Of a stretch of DNA of 64,000 nucleotides, positions 1 to 10,962 are shown in pieces. The notes below the pieces were generated by a model that saw only the letters and a list, made by a program, of their open reading frames with translations, had not been told where the DNA came from and made no database searches. Every line of letters starts with the position of its first letter. The stretch's first letter is position 1. Both the position numbers and the translations under genes were made by a program. The stretch covers positions 11,222,001 to 11,286,000 of the forward strand of contig OU612072.1 of NCBI GenBank assembly GCA_914767715.1, in the 5' to 3' direction. The stretch comes from Membranipora membranacea (lineage: Eukaryota > Bryozoa > Gymnolaemata > Cheilostomatida > Membraniporidae).

Positions 1-69
1 TCGTCTAATGAGTATATTTTTTCTGCTAAGATTGTGTAATGTGAGCTGATGCCAGTAACGTCTTATCGT

Positions 70-106
70 GATCGGTTTACTGTCATTGAGATCGGTTTAC
101 TGTCAT
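70..106. repeat. Two direct copies of a 17-bp sequence
   Basis: GATCGGTTTACTGTCAT occurs at 70-86 and again at 90-106. The end of the second copy (CTGTCAT, 100-106) also serves as the left target-site duplication of the element that starts at 107. Confidence 0.8.
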
Positions 107-888
107 CAGGGAGAATGGAAGGGGAGGAGCCTGCACTCGATAGGCCACACCTCTTATTATAACATGATCTTACTTACGTTTTGGATTTGTGCCCTCACAA
201 CGAAACCACGATTAGTGAATGGAAAAGTGTGGGTTGACAACTTCTCAAGTGACAGATCTATGACTTTCCAATGGAAAGTTCAAAAATAAAATATCATTTT
301 TGTGGTATTGTAGAATGAAATTATTCTTTATTATTCTTCTTATGGCTGAAGAACACATGTGAAAGGGTAGTAAAACAATTCTAAGAGCTAAAAACAATCA
401 TCTTGATAAACAAATATTACAGGGCAAGGTACCCATAATAGTATCAATTTTTCGAGTTGTTTCATTGAGGAAAAGAAACTTAGCTTATGAATCTGAATAT
501 TATTTCAGCACATGTGGTTAGGGGGTGTTGAGAGCTGTCCAACAATATCCTATTTACATACCTACTGTCACTAGAAGGCTGGGAATCTTACAGAATGAGG
601 CAGTTTAAGGAGCGAAATATGTCGGCATGGGCCTTTCATTGATGATTAATGAGTGTTATTAGCACAATTGTGTTGTAATAACTTGTCCAGTACATAATTC
701 AAGTGTTCTGGAGTAGTTGGTGACAATAATTTTTAATGGATTGGTATATTTCAGGGCTAAAACATAAAAAAATGAGTGTGATGCATCTATTAAAATACTT
801 ATTTCAGCCGTAATCAACATCTATTCACCAGTACTTGTCTGTGATTGGCCAATACTAGTGCAAGCTCCTCCCCCTTCCATTCTCCCTG
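107..888. mobile_element. Non-autonomous hAT-like DNA transposon (782 bp)
   Basis: The left end CAGGGAGAATGGAAGG is matched by its reverse complement at the right end (about 845-888), giving an imperfect terminal inverted repeat of roughly 45 bp. The seven bases CTGTCAT flank both sides (100-106 and 889-895); the next base outward differs, so an original 8-bp duplication is possible. A terminus starting CAGGG with a 7-8 bp duplication is typical of hAT elements. The interior has no convincing coding frame, so it would depend on an outside transposase. The hAT assignment is inference from the ends. Confidence 0.72.
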
Positions 889-1091
889 CTGTCATTGACC
901 CTGTGACTATCGACTGAGATGAAATAGTTTATACTTCATGGCTCATGGCTCATTGCTTCAGCATATCTACATCATTGAGCTTGTACATTGACTTCAACAA
1001 CAAATGATAAAATATACCAAGTAATTTATGTGTGGTTCAACCAAAAGAGAAAAGAAACGTTAAGTAAATGAGTAAAATTAGCTTTGTTCAT

Positions 1092-1252
1092 CTAATCATG
1101 AGTCTTCTTTGATATACCTCCATTTTCTATAACACAAACATTATCATCTTTAGCCTGATCCGCTGTATATGCTACGTCTACTGAGAGGGCAGCAAAACCA
1201 TTGTCTGTGCAATTATCATCTGATGCTTGGCTGAGCATTACCTTGTTTGATC
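1092..1252 (-). pseudogene. Orphan terminal exon of a type A receptor gene (unit 0)
   Basis: This is the cytoplasmic-tail exon of a type A gene: an AAG acceptor just above 1252, then 53 codons including the stop, the same length (161 nt) as exon 3 in units 1 and 2. The tail shares the stretch KVMLSQASDDNCT with them but differs in many later residues; its tyrosine sits in DVAY rather than NVAY. The exons that should lie upstream (higher coordinates) are missing: after a SINE and a short homologous stretch the sequence switches at about 1620 to the NHL gene. It is therefore a leftover of a partly deleted unit and probably not expressed as a complete receptor. Confidence 0.85.
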
Positions 1253-1316
1253 CTTCGTAGGTGACTAAAAATTGCAAAAACAGCAAAATTACTGGTGTGT
1301 ACAAAATAGCTGGCAT

Positions 1317-1578
1317 ATACTTTTGTTTAAAAAATGTTGGTTAAAATCTCAAGGTCTCATCACTCACCACATCCCGAAGAAAGGGTTGCAAGATAGGTGT
1401 GCCTTAGGGGTTAGACCTCAATGTCTGCGCGAATTCACTCTCAGTTTGAAGGAAGGTCGTAGCATTCAAACATTCCCCGGCAGTCAGTGGACTACAGTGG
1501 GATTCAGCCCACAATCTGAAACACTTAAAGACTGGCGCTCTAACCAACTGAGCCACTCCCTTCTCCTTATATCTGAAT
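1317..1578 (-). mobile_element. tRNA-derived SINE
   Basis: Read on the minus strand from about 1560 the head resembles the 5' half of a tRNA: a D-arm-like GGCTCAGTTGGTTAGAGCGC (RNA polymerase III A box), followed after about 35 nt by a B-box-like GGGCTGAATCCC. The rest, down to about 1320, is unrelated body. It interrupts sequence that is continuous in units 1-3 (from the conserved GCTGGCAT to TATAGCTTGCAG, as at 15900-15927), so it is a lineage-specific insertion. A clear target duplication is not visible, and the boundaries are approximate. Confidence 0.65.
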
Positions 1579-4500
1579 GACATTTTATAGCTTGCAGATA
1601 TAGCAAATTTTAATTTTAATCATCAGCAACAACCCCACCAACAAGTTTTACCAGTTGTCAGGACAGACATATGGCATACCATGTGACATCTGAAGATGGG
1701 AGAGCACTAGTAGAGATACTTCCTGGAGTGAAAACTAGATTTGGCGTTGGTAACCATGTGATTTACGTAGGCAGCTGTACGCTCAATGTTAGAGTTATCA
1801 ATGATGGTGAGTAAAACTTTAAATCTCACGTGTGAACTTGAAATATAAAAATAACAACCAGGTCATCACCAACTCAAATCATATGCTTCCCTCAGTGCTA
1901 TCTTATCCATCAGTGTTGCAACATCAATGAACATATATTAAACCCTAGCTACTTCACATACAACCAAATCTAAATATCTGTCACCTTACCTAATCACACT
2001 GCTCTTGATTTGTGATTCAACTGCCATCAAACTCAACTGCAATTGTTGTCAATATCTTATTTTTTGGCAACGATTGTAACTGAATTGAACAATGCTAATT
2101 ACGACAAATCATCATTAGACTACAGTCAAGTCACTGTAGTGTAGAACAAAACTGCTCTGACCAATCAAGGAGATTGAACATCAACAGAATAGTGCGTACA
2201 ATGTGTAATTCTTCATTTATCTTAATTACTATTCTTTTATCTCTGCTTCCTACAGGGTTATCATCCAGCAAACCTGATGTCTGTGTAGATACAACTCTGA
2301 TATATTATGTTACATCGAAGAAGGAAAGGGTTAATGTCCAAATCTCATCTGATCATTCTATAGAACTCCCAGTTGGTAAATTCAGATATAAAGTATCTAC
2401 CTGTGTGGTCTCTGTGGAGGTTATCTACAATGGTGAGCGATATGTCAATGTCATGTGCAGTCATGTTTTTTTCTGCTGAAATGGATACTAGGTATAGACA
2501 GAGTACAGTTCTCTGCTCTATTAGGAAGTTCAAAGATACTGACTAAGGTGCTGGATATCCCAGGTTAGGGGTTCTAACCTGATACCTACCACAGACCAGC
2601 CAGAGCACCAAAATTGTTCTGTGTGTACATTACAATAGATATTCACCATTTAGCAGTAATAATTTTGCTCCTCAGCGGCTCAAAGGTTGAAAAATAAACT
2701 GCACATATGATATAAGGTTTAGTGAGGGCCTGTGTAAATGGTGTAATGCGTGCGTTGTGATATTTTACAGGTGCAACCTCTAACACAGAACTGTGTCCAG
2801 ATGTAATCAGAGAAGTTGTCTCCCCATCCACTGGGTTATCAGCCCTATACCTCTCAATAGATGGGAATACTCATACACTTCAACTTCCTGTCGGAGTATA
2901 CGGTTATCAAATCCATGGAGATAATACAAATTGTTCACTGAGCGTTGAAATTAAAGGTACAAAGAATGAATTTTTACTCATGGAGTAATAAAAGTTAAAT
3001 CAGTTGTTTCTTAGCAATGTTTTTCTTCGTCATATATACAAACCCAGTAAATGGTGTGGTTGTGCAAATTCAGTGGAAGATATTGCTATTAAGTCCCTTC
3101 ATTTTGTTGATAATTCATGTCCTCAATTTCCAAATTCAGATTATCTGCTGGTGAGACATATAGATATGGTGGCCAAATACGATATCAGGTGTTCCTTGCT
3201 CAGTGATAATGTTGCCCTATCTACTCTGAAGGTCCTAGCCAATGGTAATGTCAATCAGATAAAAGAAATATGTCAGCAAGGTGAGTGGTTTATAATATTT
3301 GTGTCTGCATATCCATCTAAGAGGGTGATTTTAATCTACAACTGAATTTCATAATACGACCGACCGGTGACACTTGGTCTATAAATGATCCATCAAACAA
3401 CCAACCTTGTTTGATAATGGTATGATCAACTTGTGGTTAACATTTTGTGGTTCAGTGGCACTACTTAGCCTAGTGAGTGTCCAGAGCTTACTTTGCCCTG
3501 TTCCAGCAGTAAAGTGAGTCTGAGGTTAACTAAAATATGTTTTAACAATTATTACAGACTGCAGCCCACAGTCTGGTTCTCAAGCTAAGCTGAGTTGTGC
3601 TCAGTTCATTAAAAGTATTTGGGCTTAAAATTCGTCTGGAGTTATCTTCTCCTGTCCTAACAAATTATTAATTATGAGTTATCCAACCTTGTCCAAGTTA
3701 TCTCACCTTATCTTTGTATTACGCTTAACATACCACAACTTATAATTCAACCAAGTGATGTTCGGCTAGGCATAAGCAAAGGGAAACAATGTGAATTAGG
3801 AAGCCAGGTGGGTTAACAGCATGTATGTTTCTCGAAATATAGATTGCAAGAATGTTTCTGTAGGATAATCAAGACTTGTTAGAATTGAAACAGGCACAAG
3901 TTGGAAGCTTTGTGTGAAAACAAAGAATATAGAAAGTCTCTTTTTTATCGAATCACCATGTTTTTCTCAGTGTTCCTTGTATTTTGTCATCAGTTTTGCC
4001 TGGTAACTACTGTAATTGGGTCCTTTCCAGTTTACAATACCCAATAAGAAATGTTACGACAAAAAAAGAGCACCGCATAGGGATTTGAACTTGGGGACTC
4101 CAGCTCAGCAAGCACAAGTTCTGGGTGAAATTGTGTGAAAACGCAAGCAACCAGTATATTTGGTCTTGGTGTTAGGTCATAAAGTAGTTAAAAATACTCG
4201 TTACATATTTGTGAGTAGTGCATAGTGTATGCTTTCCAAAGACATAGCAACATTGTAGTCTTTTCAATGAGCAAAGCAAGTGCTCTCATAGTGAAAAAAA
4301 TTGGTGTTTCCTATTAAAAGACATCAGCGTAACTCATTGATTACCGTAGACCAGCAGAGCACAGTTCATTGCATAAACACTTCTTGAATTCATACATGAG
4401 GGTGGCTGCACGGCAGCAGAAGGGATGCAACATAAACACAAAATATTCGATTTCAAACTGAAAAATACAAAAATATGATAAATAAATGATGAGATTTCTA

Positions 4501-4799
4501 GGTTTCTGCAGGTGACGCTTTCAAAAGTCAATAACGTTAGTCCGTTTACTTTTAATAATTGATGTATCTTTCAAGCGACGCTAACTAGATCTATAGTATT
4601 GCAATAAAAAAGGCTTAATAGCTCAGCCCTCACATAAAATGCGGGCAGTGCAAGATAACAGCCAGCCCACTGGCTGTAGCGCAAACAAGTCAGCACCCCG
4701 ACTTGTGTTGGGTATTTGTGGTGAATTTGAGTAATGGACTTTGGCACAAGGGGCAATTTCAACTTTGTGGGGATGAGTTGATAGAAGCCAAACCACATT

Positions 4800-5010
4800 G
4801 TTACAATGAAGCAATGAGGAGTTGGCAGCCTCCCTGGTTGTGCAACAGCGTAAACACACTGATTATGTAAAAATTCAGAAAATGACAATACGCACTGAGG
4901 GCTGGAAGTGATGGACTGAGATGCTTATCAACACACAGGGGTGGCTTCATGCTGCTGGGGTGGTGCAGTGACATGCACACTACTATAATGTTGTATCTAA
5001 TATAGTAGAT
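4800..5010. repeat. Dispersed repeat shared with the NHL-upstream regions
   Basis: About 150 bp here, including GAGTTGGCAGCCTCCCT and CACACAGGGGTGGCTTCATG, is a diverged copy of sequence at 20950-21240 and 42380-42670. Because it lies inside the transposon it may mark a related element elsewhere in the units. I see no coding meaning. Confidence 0.6.
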
Positions 5011-6397
5011 ACTTCCAGATCGGGTATCTACTGTCAGCATCAGCGATTAAAAGGCTTAAAGTGTAGTGCATGTCTTGCTACTAATAATGTTGCAAAACTA
5101 TTTGATAAGTGTTGTTTATAGCATACCATGTGCTGTGTATTTGTACTTGACAGCTGTCATTTGACTGTCTCTGTTCTTTTTTCCTTGCTGCGAGGACTTT
5201 GCTGCTGTGCGATCTGGTATAAAGAAACCGAAAGGAAAAATACCATTATTCCAATCAGGATGATAAATATACACTATATCAACAACTGACATCTTGCAAC
5301 TTCAAGCGCGCAATATTAATAGCGTAGATGGATGATAAATTTGGTACCATGTCTTCAAACTCTACCCTACCTCAAGAGGTGGTATTTTATCCATTCACTA
5401 CTATGATTATACCTTTAAATGGTACACACTACTGCAGGGTAGAGCGAAAATTGTAGGGAACTCCTACAAGCTGCACAGGGGTGCTGGTTTTCTGAGGTTT
5501 AGTTCGAGCGTTTATTGGGGTAGTTGCATGGTGGTCCGAGTCTTCTATTGCTAAAAACATTTTACATATAGTTATCAAATATATCATTCAACCAATACCA
5601 AGTTTCATAAATATTTACAAAGTAGTAGCATACAAATGTCATTGCAATACACGACAGGCCATTCAAAGCTGATGATGGATGAAATTTAACAGCTGAAGAT
5701 CTTAGGATCAGAACCATGTCACAGTCTTTAAATACTACAGGGCAATAGTTTAGAAAAAATGGTAGGGGAGGCAAAAGTCCAAGGCGAGTCCGAAGCATCA
5801 CCAGTAGGGGTGCTGTAAGCTCCTCTCCAAGTAATTAAAGGATATAATTAGCAAATTTTTTTAGGCCACTGTATTAATCTTTCTAAGGGAGACAGTGCCT
5901 CCCTGCCTCCCCTAGAACTATGGGCATGTACTATAACACACTTACCACACTTCCTTCTATGCGGGTGAGAATTGTTGGTGTTATCACATTACTGTTAGGT
6001 GTTTTATCTTGCGACATTCTGTACTTTGACGTGCTTGGGGTGTTGAGTGATTTCACTGTAAATAAAAATATATATGTGGTTGATAGGTGCCTTAACATGA
6101 ATTACCCCAGTTGATAGTGATATTTTGAAGTTTAGACTGTTAATTTGGCATATTGAAAAGTGAATAGAATCACCACACAACACAATGCAATTTTAATTAT
6201 GAATATAGAACCAGTTGACTAAATAAATTGAATACTCTATTCAATGTCTCAATACAAAGAAACATGGAATGGACTCATTGGTAATTGGTATCAATATTCA
6301 ACTAATGAATGTGCACAAACTTGGAGATGTAGCGGCATCCGCTTGATGAGTGACAACATCAGTAGATTAACCAGTTAATTTTCAGAATACAACATAC

Positions 6398-9300
6398 CGG
6401 TGATTACGACCATACTTCTTGACTGAGCTCCAGCTATCACATCATCAACGTCGGTATCAGCTATGACAGGCTCACGCTCCTCTACACACTCTGAAACAGA
6501 GAGTAGGCCTACATCAATTGAAAGTTTTGCATCTGCCTTACAAATGGTTTTGGCTGGTGTTTACATCGACCGAATAATGCATATGGTAGAGTCCAAGGTA
6601 CCAATTGACCTTATGATAACCACACACTCATGAACTGCCACTCGATCTCCCAGAGACAGAAAAATTCTAAAACTCTAAATTGTGTGTTATTGATAGTTAC
6701 CTATGCCAGCGATTCTATCACACTCATCAGTGTTGACTGCATCCAACCCCTCTTCCATAGCTAACCACATCTCAGCATCCCTCTCTTGATTGTCTGCCTT
6801 CGTCTGTGCATGGTTGTGGTTTTCTTCATGCTCAGTGTCCTGGTTCAATCTCAACTGATTCTTTTTGTACTCACTGAATGACTTCTCTAGCTGTTCCCAC
6901 ACATCACTAATAGATTGACTCCTTGGAAAATTAGAACATGGAAAGCTAGATAATTTTAATGGATATAGATATCCCACAATGCACGGCTCAGGAAAATTAT
7001 TTAAGGGCTGATCAGAATATCGTGCAAATTTGACTTGATCAAACCAGCAAAGAGCACACAATATTAGCGTGCGTATGTCTGCCAATTGAGATAACATGTA
7101 TATTCTAATTCATATCTCCAATCCCTTATCTTCAATCAAAACTTTCACTGTCACCTTAGATGCATTGGTTTGATTGATGACGGTTGATAGTCTGCCTCTG
7201 CATCATAGAATACCCAGTCCCCACGGTCTGTCAAATGATGCCATGTTCCGGCTTGGAGGTAATCACTGATTCTGAGCTTGTGTGCGGCAAAAGAGCAGAT
7301 ATCCTCATCAACCACAGACCTGGTGATAACAGAGCGTCTTCTTGCGGCCATTCCACTCCACTCTCTACTGATTCTGCTTTCTTGTTTTCTATACATTTTG
7401 GTTATGTCATCAGCTTTGACCTAGAGGAATTGAAAATTTTAATGTGAGAAATTAGAAGTACTACTCTTCTTGAACCAGTGATATCGCTCTGAACTGAGGC
7501 TCTAGCAAGCTGACACAACACAGCAACAGTGGCTCCAACCTAACAAGAGAACAAAACTCTGTTGCGGTGAAGCAGAGAGCTGTAGTTTTCACTGACCTGC
7601 AATCTGAGTATGCTGTTTGTAAGTAGATGGTCGTTTTGGTAGTTTGTAGTTGTCGTTGAGGTCTTCATTTCCTTAAAAAACCTCAAGTGATTTTCTGCGT
7701 TCAACGTCCTCAGTGGGATCAGCCTATTCCACAGAGCGTAGTGAGCGGTAATTGAGTGATATGGCATGCCAAATAGTGCCCTCTGTTTGGGCTTGCTTGG
7801 ATCTCTGAAGAGCTGAATGATTGAAGATAAGATATTTTGAGGAAACTGACATGCATGTAGGCGCTATATATTAATGGATCTGATTCACAAATGGTATTTA
7901 ATATAGAATACATAGGAATTCATTCTATTTGATCAGTCAAAAAGTTATGTAAAGCTACAGCTGCCAACATGCAAAGCTTTGATAAACTAGTTTGCCTGTG
8001 TCTGCCATGTGTTTTAAAAATATCATATCATAGTCAGAAATGAGACCAGATTAATCCATCTCCTCAAACACAAACCACATTCTCATGCATTTGCTGCTAG
8101 ACAGAGAATTTTTTAGATGCCATCAATTCAATGTTATTAGATTATTTGACTCACCTTCTTATAATCTAGGAAAAAGATGTAAGTAAGATTGTGCATGGCA
8201 AGAATATTCTCAGACGTCCGTCGTTCTTCATGCGCATATGCCAGATCCTGAATGTGAGCGAGTGTGGTGACTAGCCTGTAAACCGTCTTTCCTTTTCAGT
8301 TTTGAACTTGTCACTCAATTCTCTGAGTCTTGCAGTTAGTCGGATGAGTGTCAACCGGGCAACATAGCCATTGAACTCATGGCGCTGACCTGTGAACAAT
8401 GAAAGACAAAAATAAGGAGTGCTTCTATGTTAGGAGAATTTATATCACGCACCAAGCGCCAAGTTCTGAGTTCTTAGCCTAAGTTTTAGGCTGAAACAAC
8501 TCGGAAATGTAGAATCATTATTGGGTAATGGGTTATGGGTAATGACAAGGCATTCCAAACTCCCTTGTAATCATTGTTACAAATAGCAGCTCAGCAATAT
8601 GAATGGATTATCTATTATTGGAGATTACTAGCATATAACCTATTGATAAAATATAGCAATAGAGCAATTGGCTAAAATCACCAAAGGGTCAATATATAAC
8701 TGACTGACTAACAATTTGCTATCCATCGGTTAACGTGATATATTGCCTTTTCAGTTTCTCAGGAACTACTTGTCCCATCTCAAAAATTCTTTCACTGACA
8801 TGTTGCCAGTAGTCTGACTTATGTTTAACATCGCATATTTTTTTAAACCGCATGTTTCTAACTTGACTAATTGTACATTTACTAAAATACATTGAAGTCA
8901 TATAGGCAGCAATAGGCAAAATGATGCAGTAAATTACGTTACGCAAAATCTGTGCAGTATTACATGCAAATCACATTGCGTACAACAATGGATCACCTAT
9001 TTAAGGCGATTGTTTAGCATTGAAAGAGAAATGTTTATGCTCATAACTTCTCTACTATTAAATTTATCATCAAACGCCACGATAGAAACCTCGGAAATAC
9101 TCTCTAGATTGATGGAAGCTGGTGTGTATAACATGTTGTTTAACCTATTTTCAGCTTTTTGGCTGGAAAGGAGTGCATGTTTTGGACCAAATAAAGCTGG
9201 TTTAGCCACAAAAATCCAAACATCTCAAGATGTAACGCCATAATCAACGATCGCTTTGATCAAAACCTAGACAATATCCTACTGTTCATCATGCTGACAA

Positions 9301-10962
9301 CAAATTTGACTGATATCTTTGTGAATTTCTGAATTTTGGCTGGAAAATTTTGACCTAAATTAATTAAAATCTGGCATATTATCTGTTACAGTTGTGGCAA
9401 CCAGGATCTGAAAGCTGGCAAGATTATTTATTGAAGTGACAGTAGAAGACCGAAATGGTAGAATAAAGTGGAAATTTTAGTTTCTGCATTATTTGGGTTG
9501 CATGTAATGAGGGGTCAGAAATGGCCCTTTTACTATTGCAAAATCAATTTCAAGTCTCGAAGACAGGAGGCCTAAAATCATAAATTTGCACTAAAATGTC
9601 ACTCCTCCAGTTAGTGCCATGCCTCCTCTATATGGTGAAAGCATAAACTAATCAAATACCTCAAATACAAGGCACAGAGGGCTCAATTTAAAAAGTGCAC
9701 TTTTTGCCGTCAAATATTTGGGAGGTTTCAACTGTGAAAATAACAATTAGACATGATCACCAATAAAATATTAAAAAGTTTTAAAAAGCGATATATCACG
9801 TTAAAAAATTGGAATCTTATAGTATGAGACATTCCGTCCAAATGATACTAACTTACACAAAATAAAGAAAAGTGAAATTGACAACATGGCAGTTTAACTC
9901 ACAAGCTCCAGCAAATAGATAATTTGAGTGGCACATGACTTGTCTTGTCTCATTAATTGTGTTTGATATTGAAAACAAATTTATTGTAAGGGACAGGGGC
10001 CATTATAGGATTAGGCAATAATTAGGGTGATAATGTCTGAATATTCAGAACTGGTGGGTGTTGTGTTGTCTTAGAATGGCCAGGCTTAGGGAGACAATAA
10101 ATATGATTCAGTTAATAATCAGCATCATTATTGGCCTGGTATGATTTCATAGTACACCAATGGAATGCAATGTGAATGTCTGGCCATTAATAATGTTTTC
10201 CAAACTCAAATTCAAGGTTAACATGCCTTGTACTGTTTAGGCATATTCCATAGTGGTGATAAGAGCTGAGCGTAACGTATGACCACACTTATTAAGCATC
10301 CTAAAATTCGTAATCCAATATATTACTCTGGCCGCCAGTTCCAGGTGTCAGCAAATAATATTAAGAGTACAAATTTGCATGTTTTACCACCTTATCAGTA
10401 GCTGATATAACTTAAACCCTGTGTCAAGAATGAAACAAATCAACTTGATTTGGTGAGGATGAGACTGTACATGTAGGCCTATGTCATGGCATACCTAGCA
10501 AGTCTATGTTATATGGTAAATATTGAGCGCAATAGCTAATAAAAGAAGATATAATACCAGATATAATACCGAACTAATGGCACACAACACTGGAGCGTAA
10601 ATTATTTTCGACCTTTCAAATAAATTACATGCTTCCAACTTGGTAGAACAGCCAACCTAATAAGGTTTTAACAGCTTGTCACAAACGAAATTGGACCATT
10701 GAATTATTTTCCTCTGATCAGGAGCCCTGTTGAAATATATTATGAGTTGTCTGTACATGCGGTTTGTTGTTTTAAAAATTACTCACCCACAGCTGAGGTT
10801 TGTCGCCTGTATCTTTCTCGTCTTTCTGAGTGATGCTTCTGAAATTTCAGGATTCATAGAATTGTATCCATTTGTATGAGCCAAGTAGGCTTTTACAGAG
10901 TCACAGTCCTTATGCAGTAAAATTTGTCCGAACCCACAGAGCGGGGTATAGCGTGGAGCCAT
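6398..10962 (-). pseudogene. Transposon-borne multi-exon gene, uncharacterised, with one frameshift
   Basis: Exons I can join on the minus strand are 10787-10962 (ATG start, 58 codons plus 2 nt, GTGAGT donor), then a gap with at least one unseen exon, then 8155-8389, 7597-7812, 7155-7420, 6701-7104 and 6398-6490. Phases agree at every junction from 8155 to 6398. Exon 8155-8389 is 1 nt short: the frame breaks in a run of A's (near 8290-8300) and resumes one frame over, so this copy probably cannot make the intact protein, unless the base is a sequencing error. The 7597-7812 exon contains LFGMPYHSITAHYALWNRLI, which from memory resembles a multi-copy family of uncharacterised invertebrate proteins. 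Another exon is Lys/Glu/Gln-rich and acidic. No classical transposase motif is recognised. The 3' end is not found, and 8719-8946 may hold a further exon. Confidence 0.6.

Noticed and set aside
1490-1560. Possible tRNA gene on the minus strand
   Set aside because: Only the D arm and a weak B box are tRNA-like. There is no proper anticodon or acceptor stem pairing, so it is better read as a SINE head.
2345-2831. Minus frames repeated at 26220-26721 and 47758-47961
   Set aside because: They are antisense to NHL exons 5 and 6, whose + strand frames have matching splice phases.
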